Shown here: piece by piece, positions 10,862 through 22,750 of the stretch
Layout of the letters: each line of letters starts with the position of its first letter
Numbering within the stretch: position 1 is the first letter of the stretch
Source: Bagarius yarrelli
Lineage: Eukaryota; Chordata; Actinopteri; Siluriformes; Sisoridae
Length of the DNA stretch: 64,000 nt
Direction: 5' to 3'
NCBI GenBank assembly: GCA_005784505.1
Contig: VCAZ01000183.1
Location: forward strand, 479,576-543,575
The notes under the pieces: generated by a model
Told to the model about the DNA's origin: nothing
What the model saw: only the letters and a program-made list of their open reading frames with translations
The model's database searches: none
Made by a program: the position numbers and the translations under genes

Positions 10862-11033
10862 CTCTGCCTCTCTCTCTCTCTCTTTCTCTCTCTCTCTTTT
10901 GTCTCCCTCCCTCTCTCTTCTCTCTGTTTCTATTCATCCTCTCTCTCTCTCTCTCTCTCCTTCTATCGCTCTCTTCTTTCTATTTTCTCTGCCTCTCTCT
11001 CCCTCTCTCTCTCTCTCTCTCTTTCTCTTCCTC
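10596..11033. repeat. CT-rich polypyrimidine tract with TCTGCC spacers
   Basis: Runs of (TC)n are broken at semi-regular intervals by CTTTT and CTCTGCC blocks, a compound minisatellite built on CT. Long open frames on both strands (Ser/Leu-rich on +, Arg/Glu-rich on -) follow from the dinucleotide and are not genes. Such tracts can form triplex DNA. Confidence 0.9.
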
Positions 11034-11433
11034 TTTGGTACTCGAAGTATTTTTTGACCTTGAATCATTGTGTTGCTTGTTTATTTGAGCCGCTCAGTTT
11101 ATTTGACTTGTGGACCAAATTCTGTGTTTATGTTTAAAAAAAAAACCGAGTAAAATAATCCTGTTTTTGGTGATGCTGCAGTTTTCTGTATGTTTCTTTG
11201 GAGAGGATGCTGCTTACGGTCAGTGGGATGTGCTCGCTCGCTCGCTTTGCTCGGTTTCTCTCGGTTATTTACACGCACCTTATGATGTGCTATGAAAAGC
11301 CATAAAATATTAACGAGGAGGGGGACCGGTTTTGCTGTCTGTGATTTTGAGTTGTTATTTGTGTTGTTGTTTATATTTTAGGCACTGCTACAGTTCAGTT
11401 TGATTCCGCTGATAGAATAACAGACGACCCATT

Positions 11434-12332
11434 TATCTGTAATAACCCCCCATGTGTCTGTAATAACCCCCGCTGTATGTCTGGAACAACTCCCCCTATG
11501 TCTGTAATAACTCTCCGTATGTCTGTAATAACTCCCACCGGATGTCGTAATACCCCCATTGTCTGTAATAATTTCCCCGTATGTCTGTAATAATCTCCGT
11601 ATGTCTGTAATAACTCCCACCGCATGTCTGTAATAACCCTCCGTAGTCTGTTCTAACTCCCCGTTGTATGTCTGTAATACAAACTCCCGTATTGTCGTGT
11701 AAATAACTCCCCGTATTTCTGTATACTCCCTCGTTGTCCTGTAAATAACCCTCCGTTGTCTGTAATAAACCTCCCACCGTATGTCTGTATGTAATAACCC
11801 TACTGTTATGTCTGTAATAACCGACCGTTGTCGTAATTAAAAACTCCCCGATGTCTGTAATAAACTCCCCGTAGTCTGTTATAACTCCCGTATGTCGTAA
11901 TAACTCCCCCGTTATATATTTAGTCTGTTAACCCCCGTATGTTGTAATAACCATCCCTATGTCTGTTTATAACCCCCGTATGTCTGTAAATCCCCCCGTT
12001 TATGTCTGTGTAATAACTCCCCGTATGTCTGGGTAAGAACTCCCGTAAGTCTGTAAAACTCCCCGTTGTCTGTAATAACCCCCGTAGTCGTTAATAACTC
12101 CCCTATTCTGTAATAACCCTCCGTATTTCTGTTAATACTGTTAATAACCCCGTAGTCTGTAATAACCCCCCCCCCCGTATGTCTGACACGCTGGAAGAGA
12201 AGCTTTTATTCACCGTATGTCTGTAAACCCCGTATGTCTGTAATAACTCCACCTATGTCTGTAATAACCCGCCGGTTTATGTCTGTTGTAATAACTCCCC
12301 GTATGTCTGTGAATAACTCCCCGTATGTCTGT
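11434..12332. repeat. Minisatellite, about 21-bp unit
   Basis: The unit is approximately TAATAACTCCCCGTATGTCTG, repeated about 40 times, with many 1-3 base insertions and deletions between copies. Near the right end, at about 12187-12215, the array contains a variant of the right flanking sequence (ACGCTGGAAGAGAAGCTTTT), which reappears at 12333-12358 as ACGCTGGAATGAGAATCTTT. Confidence 0.9.
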
Positions 12333-13678
12333 ACACGCTGGAATGAGAATCTTTTATCAGTTAAAGCAACTAAAGGAACTGTTCGATCTGTTGGGCAAAA
12401 ATTTCACTTGGTTTTATGTATTGTTTTATTTATTTAATGATAAATTCATCATTTATAATTTTATTCTCTGTATTAAACTAACTAAATATTTCTTTTACAT
12501 TTTATTTGACCCCCATAAATATATATATATATATTTACACACACACACACACACACCCACACACACACACACACACGCTGAAACCACTGATAAGTGAAAT
12601 GAACTTAGTTGATAGATTGACCCGTTCTTTGTCTGTTTCTCTTTCTGTCTTTCTTTCTCTGTGTGTGTGTCTCTCTGTCTCTCTCTCATCTTTGTCTCTC
12701 TCTCTCTCTCTCTCTCTATCCTGAGTAATGGGTAAACTGCTGTACTTAAATTCTTCTAGTTTTACTCAGTTTTTATATCATGTGCTTAAACTATTAATCT
12801 TATTTAACTTGGTGTTAAATTTAAGCGTTAAGTTTAAACTCTCATCCTGTCTTTCACTGTAACAGAAGTTGATTCAAGAGAACTCGATTATTTAAGTAAA
12901 GACACGACGTTCGGGTTTTACAGTGTAGTCCAGCAGAATGTTGATTTTGGAGTATTGACTTTATTTTATCTGAGTATCAGTTTGAGGTGATTTTGAAGTG
13001 ATGTTGGTGGTGATGGTGCTGGCGATAGTGATGGGAATGTTGGTGATGGTGATGATAATGATGATGTTGGTGATGGTTATGTTGGTTATGTTGATGACGG
13101 TGATGGTGATGTTAATGGTGATGTTGGTGATAGCGTCGGCTCTCCTGAATTACAGTCGCTCGGCTACCTCACAGCTCCGTCTCTCCACAGACTTTCAGAA
13201 TTATGCATTAAAAAAAACTCAAAAAAGGTGTAAATTCCACCAGGTCCTCAGACGTAGATCAGATTTTTCATTTCCTCATTTGCATCAATATATGTAAACT
13301 GAGTGTGAGTTCAAACTATCGCAAATTTAAACAATTTTAAACTGACGATGTTGAGTGAAGCGATTAACTTTAGCGTTTTGTAACTCACTGAGTGTCCGAG
13401 AAAGGAAAAACCAGCGTCCAGTCTCTGCAGTGAGCCTAAAATATACACAATAATATACACACACACGCTACAAACACACACAACCACCACTCACTCAGAA
13501 ACACACAGACACAACACACAGAAAAAAACGCTCTGAAACTACACAAACAAAAACATTACACAAACACACACTCACCGGAACACACACTTACACACACAGC
13601 TATAAATGGTTGTCATATTGCAGTGTGTTATGCAGTGTTGTAGTTTTTTTCTAGTGTAAATTGTGGCATGATTATGAC
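12333..13678. other. Intergenic with simple repeats
   Basis: It holds (TA)n at 12520-12533, CA runs at 12536-12576, a CT-rich tract at about 12617-12720, a GATGGT/GATGTTGGT trinucleotide-based array at about 12998-13132, and scattered CA-rich sequence at 13445-13600. No gene seen. The Met/Val-rich frame in the GATG array comes from the repeat. Confidence 0.75.
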
Positions 13679-14085
13679 TCTCCCTCCCTTCCTCTCGCTT
13701 TTTCCCTCTCTCCTCTCTCTCCTCCCTTCCTTTTGCTTTCCCTCTCTCTTTCTCTCTCTCCACTCCCTTTTGCTTTCCCTCTCTCTCCTCTCCTCCCTTT
13801 TGCTTTCCCTATCTCTCTCTCTCTCCCTATCCAATTTTGGCTTTCCCTCTCTCTCTCTCTCTCTCTCTCTTCCTTTTGCTTTCTCTCTCTCTCTCTCTCT
13901 CTCTCCCTTCCTTTTGCTTTCCTTCTCTCTCTCCTCTCCCTCGCTCTCTTTCCCTTTCTCTTTTCTTCTCGCTTCCCCCCATTCTCTCTTTTTCTCTCCC
14001 TTTCTCTTTTCCTCCTTCTCGCTTTCCCTCTCTCTCTTTCTCTCTCTCTCTCCCTCTTTTCCTCCTTCTCTACCCCCCCCTCTCT
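13679..14085. repeat. CT-rich tract with CCTTTTGCTTTCCCTC units
   Basis: (CT)n runs are separated by a recurring CCTTTTGCTTTCCCTC block (several copies at about 13730-13925), so this is a compound minisatellite. Open frames on both strands are products of composition. Confidence 0.85.
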
Positions 14086-14286
14086 GGTGTGTCTGTAGTG
14101 AACGTTTCTTGTGTAAATCAGTGTTTCTGAAATGCTTTGTGGAAATTGTGGATTATTTGTGTGTTTTTGCTGTCACATGTGCCAGTTTTTGGTACAGTAA
14201 TTTTGGTTAATGGAAATGCGATTAATAAACAGTGTTTAATAAAATAATGTTGTTGTTTTTTTGTTTTGTCTGGAAACCATCTGAAC
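14086..14286. other. Short unique stretch
   Basis: No gene or repeat recognised. Confidence 0.5.
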
Positions 14287-14384
14287 CTTAACTCCAACCC
14301 TAAACCAAACCCCTAACCCCCTAACCCCCTAACTCCACCCTAACCCTAACCCTAATTATAGTGCTAACCCCTAAACCTAACCCT
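14287..14384. repeat. Short degenerate telomere-like block
   Basis: Irregular CCCTAA / CCCCTAA repeats, with the C-rich strand on +. This is an interstitial telomere-like sequence of about 100 bases. Confidence 0.7.
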
Positions 14385-14779
14385 GCCTGCCCTCCTATTC
14401 CCATTCATCCTCATTTCCCTTCTTCACTTAAAAACCCATGTGCATTAAAAAAAGTCAATAAATAAAAATCGAATTTTATTCTCTTTAGGAAAGAAAATAA
14501 AATAAAAAAATTCTCGAACATAAAAAACAAACAGTTTTATAATAATAAATAAAATAAAAAAAGATTAAAAACTATTTTCCTTAAAAATAATGAAATATAA
14601 CAAACTTAAATTTAAAAAAAAAGACTCTTATTATAAAAACAATATGGCAGACAGAAAAAACCCTAAAGACAAACCCTCAGTTATGGAGGGAAAATCAAGA
14701 TAAAGCTGCTAAACACCAGTTCAAAAAACCACTAATCACAGCTCAGTTCACAAACTTCATCCAATAAAAAATACAGTCT

Positions 14780-14824
<45 letters not shown>

Positions 14825-14984
14825 TACCTCAGTATATAAACCACTCAACACCCCAGAACCAGTTAATAGTCCTCTGAAAAAAAAAACGTCAATAGTCCAG
14901 CCCTAGTTAGTGAATAGGACCAATCAGTGCTGATGCGGCAGCTGAAGTTACAGATAAAGTTGGTGGAAGAGCAGAAGACTGACT

Positions 14985-15018
<34 letters not shown>

Positions 15019-15183
15019 AAACAAAACAAAATAATCAGGGAACCAGAAACGCCATAAAAAGAAGAAGAGCAGAAGAGCCGCTGTATCCCAGTCCATCAAC
15101 GCGGGTCTTCACCATAGGATGATTGTCATTTCACACAATACTGCTCACCAGTACTGCTGTTTGTTCATTACAGCAATAATAAC
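14385..15183. other. Intergenic, A-rich and CA/GACA repeats
   Basis: It holds an A/T-rich stretch at 14440-14640 with many AATAAA-like words, (CA)n at 14776-14821, and (GACA)n at 14981-15018. No gene seen. Confidence 0.65.
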
Positions 15184-15630
15184 ACTAACCCTAATCCTAA
15201 CCCTAATCCTAATACTAACCCTAATCCTAATCCTAATCCTAATACTAACCCTAACCCTAATCTAATCCTAACCCTAATCCCTAACCCTAATCCTTATAGG
15301 ATACTAATCCTAATACTAACCCTAATCCTAAACCTAACCCTAACCCTAATACCCTAATCCCTAATCCTAATAGGATACTAATACTAATCCTAATACCTAA
15401 TACTAACCCTAATCCTAAACCTAACCCTAATACTAATCCTAATAGTATCCCTAATACTAACCCTAATCCTAATACTAACCCTAACCCTAATACTACCCCT
15501 AACCCTAATCCTAATACTAACCCTAACCCTAATACTAACCCTACCCCTAACCCTAATACTACCCCTAACCCTAATCCTACCCCTAACCCTAATCCTAATA
15601 CTACCCCTAATCCTACCTCTAACCCCAACC
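15184..15630. repeat. Degenerate telomere-like array with CCTAAT/ACTAAT variants
   Basis: About 450 bases of CCCTAA mixed with CCTAAT and ACTAAC units, C-rich strand on +. The Gly/Leu/Val-rich frame on the - strand comes from the hexamer, not a gene. Confidence 0.85.
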
Positions 15631-16700
15631 ACTGATCATGATCATTCACACAGTTAACAAAGATAGAAAGAAAAACTGGACACGGCGCATGTCACAATCA
15701 TTATAAATGTTTCAATTGTTTATTTGTTAATTACAGAAAATACGGATGGCGTTAGGAGACATTTAATTGTTCGGAAATATATTATCTGATACCAAATTAT
15801 TTTTAATCACAAAATTTGCTTAATTAATAAATTAGTGATAATAAAATAAGTGATTTCAGTCGTTTTATGTTTTTTAATTAATTGATTTTTGCATTTTACT
15901 GCATCAATTTCTGAATGTTAAATTTTTGTTTGATGAGTAATAAACAGAAGAAACTATTAAATTACTGAGCCTATAATTTTTAAATATTGTATAATATATT
16001 CATACAGGGTGGGGGCCCCATATCAATATTTTTTCAGAGGGCCCCAAAACCTCTAGCTACAAATTCCCTAAAATAGATTAGATGTTTATCATTGATTTGA
16101 TCCACGTGACTTCACCTGACAACTCAGAGGTCACGGGTTTAACCATGGGTTAATATCGACATTCCACCAAAAGCTGGTATGAATCAGTGTGTTCATAATG
16201 CCCTGTGTCATGTCCAGTGTTTAAAATGACTCTGAATCAATTGACTTTCTGTTCAAAATGAATCTCTTACCCAAAATTTTGGGATATTGTGAACAAATAA
16301 ATTAGTAGGATGTAGTCAGGACAGTGTGGAATGTTCTAGAAGATAAAACAGATCAATATTTAAGAGAAGCTGTTACTACCAGCTGTAAAATAAAATATTT
16401 GAGATAAAATAAGGAGAAATGGATAGAGTTGGAAATAGCAGATTCATGCGGGTGCGGGTGACAGCAGGGGGCAGCACTCACACAAGGTTTTGCCATCTAG
16501 ACTGTTTTTGTGTTTAACAGACATTAGTAAGTGCACCCATCTGACAAAAGTAAGTACACCCACCTACTCCATATTTAAGAAATCCTAATAAAACTTGTTC
16601 TAAGAAACTAGTTTTGTTGCCTGAAGTTTCTGTTTGAGGAATCGTGTAACTATAAAAAGACGGTTTTTAATTTAAGAAGCGTGTGTCTGCATCAAACCCC
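15631..16700. other. Intergenic, with one repeat fragment
   Basis: At about 16005-16060 the words GGGGCCCCATATCAATATT, CAGAGGGCCCCAAAACC and CTAGC resemble a block at about 31905-31970, so this is probably a dispersed repeat fragment. No gene seen. Confidence 0.45.
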
Positions 16701-16753
16701 AAACCGTAAGTGGATGTTCTGAAATTTCAGGTCAGAACATCCACTTAGGGTTT
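16701..16753. repeat. Near-perfect hairpin
   Basis: The left arm, 16701-16722, contains TAAGTGGATGTTCTGA. The right arm, 16732-16753, is its reverse complement (TCAGAACATCCACTTA). Each arm is 22 nt with one mismatch, around a 9-nt loop. The right arm is followed by a T-run. It could be the relic of a miniature transposon or an inverted duplication. Confidence 0.8.
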
Positions 16754-16872
16754 TTTTGTAAATAGATTAAAAAAAGTCAAACAGAATGTTTGAAGGTCCT
16801 GTGTGTACTGTTTTAGATAAAAACACGTTCAGTTCAGGTGGCTCAGCCTTAGTAAACTGTGTGTGTGTGTGA

Positions 16873-16899
<27 letters not shown>

Positions 16900-16903
<4 letters not shown>

Positions 16904-17214
16904 AAACAATTCCGCCCTCCCACCAACAGAGGGCGCCATCACCGGCCTTTGTGCTACTTCTGGTGTCACTTCCGGTTTTGCTAGCTATTTAAGCTAGCTC
17001 CAAGAACTCCTTATTGTAAGTATTGTTTGCTGTTGCCACATACCGAGCGTTCATGTTTATTCTTTCTATTCCGGGTTTTGATCTCCGCTCGGTTCCGATT
17101 TTTAATTATTACTTTAGTGTTTTGGATTTGTTTGTTACTGTGTACCGAATTCTGCCTGCTGTTTCACCAGGTTATTAAACTTCCCTTCTTTATTTAATAA
17201 AGTCATTCTTCACA
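16900..17214 (+). mobile_element. Possible solo LTR
   Basis: A 315-bp unit begins TGTAAAACAATTCCGCCCTC and ends TTCACA. It contains a TATA-like TATTTAAG at about 16986, in a GCTAGC-flanked near-palindrome, and AATAAA at 17196-17201 near the end. The promoter-then-polyadenylation order fits a retrotransposon LTR. No target-site duplication is evident, and the left side abuts a GT microsatellite. No coding part lies beside it. Confidence 0.45.
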
Positions 17215-17250
17215 AAATGAATTCTAGTCTGACTTCTGCTTCACAGTGTA

Positions 17251-17252
<2 letters not shown>

Positions 17253-17315
<63 letters not shown>
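17253..17315. repeat. (GT)n microsatellite
   Basis: About 31 uninterrupted GT units, immediately right of the LTR-like unit. One of the longest dinucleotide runs here. Confidence 0.95.
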
Positions 17316-17318
<3 letters not shown>

Positions 17319-17514
17319 TGGGTTTATGCTGTTCTTTCATTCAGAAAACATCTGTCGTTGTCAATTTCTCTGAGTGTGTTTTCCGTGAGAACACGTTCTC
17401 CTCCCACCTCCTCCGTGGCTTCAGTAACAGTGAAGTTTATTCATTACTTTATTCTTAATGTAAAACTTAAAATACTGTATTTTTGAAATAATCTATCGTT
17501 TGGGTAATAGTTTT

Positions 17515-17516
<2 letters not shown>

Positions 17517-17552
<36 letters not shown>

Positions 17553-17613
17553 GGGGGGGGGGGGGGGGCGCCTCGGGGGGGGGGGGGGGGGGGGGGGGGG
17601 GCGGGGGGGGGGG
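17517..17613. repeat. Poly-G tract
   Basis: About 97 bases almost entirely G, with interruptions TT, CGCCTC and C. It is preceded by TTTTTT. The length is extreme for a vertebrate genome, and the exact number of G residues is unlikely to be reliable. Confidence 0.85.
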
Positions 17614-18316
17614 CTCTGTGTCAGAAACGCATTCATTTAAATCAGAAAAGTTTGTTTATCAGTTTTACTTTATTGTCTTTAGAATCAGTTAAGCTCGTGA
17701 TTGGAGCTTCCACTGTGTAGTAAACAAAATCAGTTTGTCATTTTTACTGCTTCAGTAACAGGCAAGTATTTCCACATCATCTGAAGACAAGCAGTGACTC
17801 GATATCCAGGTTTATTCTGACACCAGAAGAGCAAAGAGTGAAAGAGAAGAGTTTAGTGCTGAATCACACATGCAGAATCATCAGCTCATCGGTTCCACAA
17901 TCAGATGTTGAAACCGACTCTGGACTGGAGAAGGAAAATCGCTGCAGTAGTGAGACTGTACGTTTGTTTGTATCTGGAATGCTGCACTCTGAGGTTTTGG
18001 ACCATGACTGTTGGGTTGGGGTAAAAGGACTGACTGGGAAGGAATTCAGTGTTCCAGATCTGTTGCTGTATCTCATGGTCTCTTATTGAGCTTAGGACCG
18101 AAGTTGAAGCCTGCAAAGCAGCTTTACAGAAATATATCTGTTCAGAATATACAATTCAAATAAGCAGAAACGGCCATGAAAAAGAAAAACCTTGAAAGAA
18201 ACAGGAAGTTTATCTAAAGAGCGATTGGTTTTTTTTATTTTAGCGTGTTTTTCTCTTCGTCTTGTTGAAACTTTTACACAGTTAAAGCCTTGAGTTGTTT
18301 TCAGAAGATCAGTTTT
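17614..18316. other. Unique or unrecognised sequence
   Basis: No exon seen. A frame at 17838-18089 has no recognisable motif and no splice-site support. Confidence 0.45.
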
Positions 18317-18400
18317 CAAGCCTCAATGTCATCAAACTCCCAAGGTTTTTTTGATAAAGGAGTTTAACCCTTTCTGCTTCTGGCTTTTGTTTGATGACTG
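18317..18400 (+). repeat. Dispersed repeat, copy 1
   Basis: The blocks CAAACTCC, GATAAAGGAGTTTAACCC and TTTCTGCTTC recur in the same order at 20765-20830. CAAACTCC and GGAGTTT are themselves inverted. Family unknown. Confidence 0.45.
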
Positions 18401-18934
18401 AATCGGTGTTCCGACCTCAATTTACCTTTCCGAACATAAAATTCTGGGCGGGTGCGAATTTTGTGAATCTGCAAAAGAACCAGCTTCGAAACCTTCGTCT
18501 TTAAACATGTGGACATCTAATTAACCTGAAGTCTGCCTTTGAAACTGTGGTCTGTAGTGAAGGCTATGGCCATTTATATTAGTCAAATGAAATATGGCAG
18601 TTCAGCAGTGGTCAGTGAAAGAGACAAACGCTCTCCTTACCAACTTATGCTAGAAGAAAATCAGTGAATATGAGGAAGGAGATAGCAGGGGAAATGCCCA
18701 CTGAAGGCTTTAACCTAATCTGCCAACCAAGCGGCCAACACCTGAAAAAAAAAAAAGGAAAGAACAAAAGCATCAACTTCCACAAGATATATATCAAGTA
18801 ATTCTGGTCAGGTGTTGGTGATGAAGCAGGTTCTGGTTTGTGACAATGCAAACACAAGCCGGTTCTGATCGAGTCCCACACTCAGTCAAACACTTGCTCT
18901 GACTCATTAGTTTTAATAAAGTCCTGAGGTCAAA

Positions 18935-18987
18935 CTCAGGTGATAAGATGATCAGGTGTCCATATACTTTTGGTTATATAGTGTAGG
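18935..18987 (+). mobile_element. 3' end of a miniature Tc1-like transposon
   Basis: The end reads GATCAGGTGTCCATATACTT, then TTGGTTATATAGTGTAG, the usual terminus (GTGTCCACAAACTTTTGGCC and ATATAGTGT in intact copies) of a very common teleost miniature element. Confidence 0.6.
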
Positions 18988-19320
18988 ACAGAGGACTTAA
19001 ATCTCATTGTAGTGGAGTCGGTGTTCGTGCAGGCTTCCATTACTGCACAATAGGAGGTGAACCTGGCAGTTAATTGAAGACAAAGGTGACGTGATTAAAT
19101 GGAAAAATCCATTTGTGGATCCTGTTGCTGGAATGAAAGACTGCAGCACTGGTCATGTGGAGACAGACGTTTAAAAACCCCTGCTGTAGAACCCGCATCC
19201 TGTCGTGTGAATTCCTCCGGCTCGTGCTTGGTGTTGCTGGGATCCTCCAGATTCGTCACAATCCTGAACAGGCAATTAGTAAAAAAATGAACTAAAAAGG
19301 TGCTAAAAAACAACTTAAAG

Positions 19321-19522
19321 CTCTGGTACCTCAGGTGATGGTCTGCTGACCGGAACATCATGAGTTTAATTCCCGTTACCACCAAGGTACCACTGCTGAG
19401 ACCCTGATCAAGGCCCTTAACTACTTACTGCTCACTAAATAATAAACTGCTCAGTTGGATAAATAAAATAAATGTACGTCACTCTGGATAAAAATGTCTG
19501 CCAAAAGCCAGGAATGTAAATG
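19321..19522 (+). mobile_element. tRNA-derived SINE, tail type A
   Basis: The segments are GAGTTTAATTCCCGTTACCA (B-box region), GTACCACTGCTGAGACCCTG, CAAGGCCCTTAAC, then CACTCTGGATAAAAATGTCT and GCCAGGAATGTAAATG. It holds a small internal expansion (CTCACTAAATAATAAACTG). Confidence 0.75.
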
Positions 19523-20109
19523 ATTTAAAGTACAGACAGAAGGATATGAGCTTAAATCCCACCACTGTTAAGCTGCTCACCTGTATAAAGATGTTTTTCT
19601 GGAATAAGAACAGCTGCCAAAAGACTATTGCCAAATGTTCCATAGATTTTATTAGACTTTGTGTTGATGAACACAAAGCTGAATTAAAAATCAGTTGAAA
19701 ACATCTAAACGCTTCGATGTTCCTCTAAAACTTAATTCCCTTATTGATTTTCTCCAGTTGAACTGTTTGGCTTTAGAGAATAAAAAAACCTCTTCTGTGG
19801 CAATTATGTAAGAAAGATTTAACCTCACATTCCTTTTTTTAGTGATGTTACTTATGAGCTGTAAATCTCCAGGCTATAAAAAGTTGGATTGTAGGAAAAA
19901 ACGTCCTCCGAGTGCTTCATGGAAAGACTGGAATCGTTCACACTGTGTGTCCTGCTTCGGACAGAAAATCGGATAAACTCAATCTAAAGTGACCCAAAAG
20001 AGAAAAATGACTATTTAGAATCTTTATTGAGCTGTTAGTGAAACCAGCCTGTCTTTATTTTCCTTCTTTATAGACACACTTCACCGAACTTGATAAGATG
20101 TTCCTGCTC

Positions 20110-20178
<69 letters not shown>

Positions 20179-20470
20179 ACTCTTATTTCTACATTCGCTA
20201 TTATCCTTGAGCTTGTGCTTTGTCATTGAAGAAGGTCTCAACTTGAAAACAGGGTAAGACCTTGGTCTCCATAGCAACTGCAATGCCTCCGCAGAGTCGG
20301 TGAAGAGGACAAGATGGAGAAGGAAAGCAAGAAAAAAGCACAATGTAAAATTGATCTAAGATCGACTGCAATAACAGGAAGTTATTGACGCCAGCTAAAG
20401 TGGATTGGACCAAAAGTCACGCAGGGCTGTTGGGATTTTAAGCCCTGTAACCTAGTTACAACCAGCAAAC

Positions 20471-20501
<31 letters not shown>

Positions 20502-20734
20502 AGAGAGAAGATTATTTTTTCCCAATAAGTTGGACTTAATGGATGAACATGAATCACCACATGTATCAAATACATATTCAGTTAAATGGTATCCTGAACC
20601 AGTGAAAGTGGTAGATTCTGACTTCAGGACCTTCAACTGGACAAACAGAAAGTCATCTCTATCCGAGTAAAACTAAAGAGTGTCAGGACAAATATATATA
20701 TATCATTTTTTTGGAAGCATGACATTTTATCTTG
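19523..20734. other. Intergenic with (GT)n and (CA)n
   Basis: (GT)n at about 20114-20176 (over 30 units) and (CA)n at 20472-20500. No gene seen. The open frames of 60-90 codons here show nothing recognisable. Confidence 0.6.
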
Positions 20735-20835
20735 TTTTAACATGAAGTCTATTTTGTCTCAAAAAGTCTCGATGTCCTCAAACTCCTAATGTTGTCTTTA
20801 TCGAGGAGTTTAACCCTTTCTGCTTCAGGACTGCT
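20735..20835 (+). repeat. Dispersed repeat, copy 2
   Basis: Shares CTCAAACTCC, TCGAGGAGTTTAACCC and TTTCTGCTTC with 18317-18400, at similar spacing. Family unknown. Confidence 0.45.
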
Positions 20836-21159
20836 GTATAATGACAGTCTGTGCTCTGACCCTCAACTTCCTCAGATGGAAAAGCACATTTTAATGTACA
20901 GTAAACATCACAAAAATAAATATAAGCATGAGTGCAGAACTGATTATATTAAGAGCATTCCAAAAGCATCGTCATGGTCTTCATGGCACCATCCAGCAAT
21001 CTTATGCATTTCCATAAAAATGTGCATGTCTGTATGACCAAAATGTTTTCTTATCTTTTAGTGTGTGAATTCGCTATAAAAGCATCCCTTTGTGTTTCTG
21101 GTCCAGTTACTGCTGTACAGTATGTGCTGTACACTCTGTATAGACACCTGTAACCAGTT

Positions 21160-21668
21160 TAGGGACACCTGATCATCACATCTATATTACATTACGTTTT
21201 TACACATCTTATTCCAGATTTTATCTATTTATTTCTCCTATAATAACCTCCACACTGATGGAAAGTCTTTCCACTAGTTCGGGTCATGTGACTGTGTGGG
21301 TCATGTGACTGTGGATTTGTGTTCATTCAGGACCAATAGTATGAGTGCGATCAGACACTGATGATGTAATAGTGAGGAGGTCTGGGGTTCAGTCGGGGTT
21401 CCAGTTCATCCCAAAGGTGTTCAGTTTAAAGGGGTGGAGTCAGAATCAGGACTCTGTACAGGACATGAGAGTTCTTCTCCTCCAATCAGAACACAGCATG
21501 TCTTCATGGAGATCAGGGGGTTTTGTGCACAGGGACATTGTCCTGCTGGGACAGAGTTCGAGTCTCACAGTTCCAGTAAGGAAAGATTGTTATGCTACAA
21601 CATAGAAAGACATTTTAGACGACTGTGTGTTACAGAATTTTGGTGGAGACAAATGATGGGTGTGTTAA
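21160..21668 (+). mobile_element. Miniature Tc1-like element, nearly full length
   Basis: The order of blocks matches a very common teleost element: AGGGACACCTGATCATCACA, TGGAAAGTCTTTCCACTAG, GGATTTGTGTTCATTCAGGA, TGCGATCAGACACTGATG, GGGTTCCAGTTCATCCCAAA, GGACTCTGTACAGGACATGA, AGCATGTCTTCATGGAGATC, TTGTGCACAGGGACATTGTC and GCTACAACATAGAAAGACAT. It contains a tandem duplication of GGTCATGTGACTGTG. No transposase. Confidence 0.7.
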
Positions 21669-22170
21669 TAAGAAGTAAAGTTTTTTTTTAGTAAAGAAGT
21701 TTTAAGTAAATATATTTCTGTAAATATATATATATATATATAATATATAATATATATTTATTAGTACTTTAAAATCATTTTAGGTATCAATAAAGACTCC
21801 CAAATTTAGCATCACTGCAGAAACACAATAAAACACATCTGCATTTCATTTAGTTTCGTTTGCAGACGCAGAACAGAATCGGATCAGACTTTCTCAATAC
21901 AAGCAACAGTTTCACACTCTAAATCCATTACACACTGTAAATCAACAAGATCTAATGCGAACACACACACGAACTACACACACACACACGAACCACACAC
22001 ACACACACATACTTGTTTCACATATTACAGTTATTTACATATCAATGCTTTATCAGCAAATCAAAAATCTTTCACTATCACTTTTTTCCAACTGATGTCA
22101 TAAGCGTTATTTTATGGCAAACAAATGCCTGAAAACCCTTCAGAAATTTTATATCATCTCCCTTCTTTCT

Positions 22171-22220
<50 letters not shown>

Positions 22221-22623
22221 AATGTGAAAAAGACATCTGAAGTTTTTTGTCCCCCTTTAATCTTTTGCCACTGTGTTTTTCCCACATCTGGAGAATGAAA
22301 CAGTGACGGTTTACAGTGAACTCCATGGACGACGCCTAGACAACTATCTGTATGTCGTTATGGGAATTTCAGAGCTTCTGTATTTATCCTGTTCCTCATT
22401 TCTGTAGAATTTATTCAGTCTTTTATTTAATACTTTTATGTCAAAAAGTAAACATTCTTCCATGGAAATCAATTGGAATTTTGTATCTTGGTCCTTAAAA
22501 TGTTATAAATAATTGACAGCTTTGACCCCAAATGGATAATTTGCTGGTCTCCACTACAAAAAAACTAATAAAAGATTTTAAAATGTCAAATGTTTGGTTT
22601 TGGTTACTGAGGTTGGGGTTAAG

Positions 22624-22657
<34 letters not shown>

Positions 22658-22750
22658 TGTGAATTCACTTTTATAAAAAACTAAAAATGAGAAAAATGTT
22701 TTTCATTAAGGTGATATACAATAAATCATAAGAATATGAGTTTTTATTCA
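21669..22750. other. Intergenic, AT-rich, with CA/GT runs
   Basis: (TA)n at about 21727-21757, interrupted CA runs at 21961-22008, (CA)n at 22172-22218 and (GT)n at 22626-22654. No gene seen. Confidence 0.6.

Noticed and set aside
10527..10937. An Arg/Glu-rich coiled-coil-like protein on the - strand
   Set aside because: It is the GA side of the same CT tract; the period is the dinucleotide.
11395..12332. CRISPR array (regular repeats of about 21 bp)
   Set aside because: Units are head to tail without unique spacers, and the surroundings are vertebrate.
15287..15649. A Gly/Leu/Val-rich membrane-like protein on the - strand
   Set aside because: It is translated from telomere-like hexamers.
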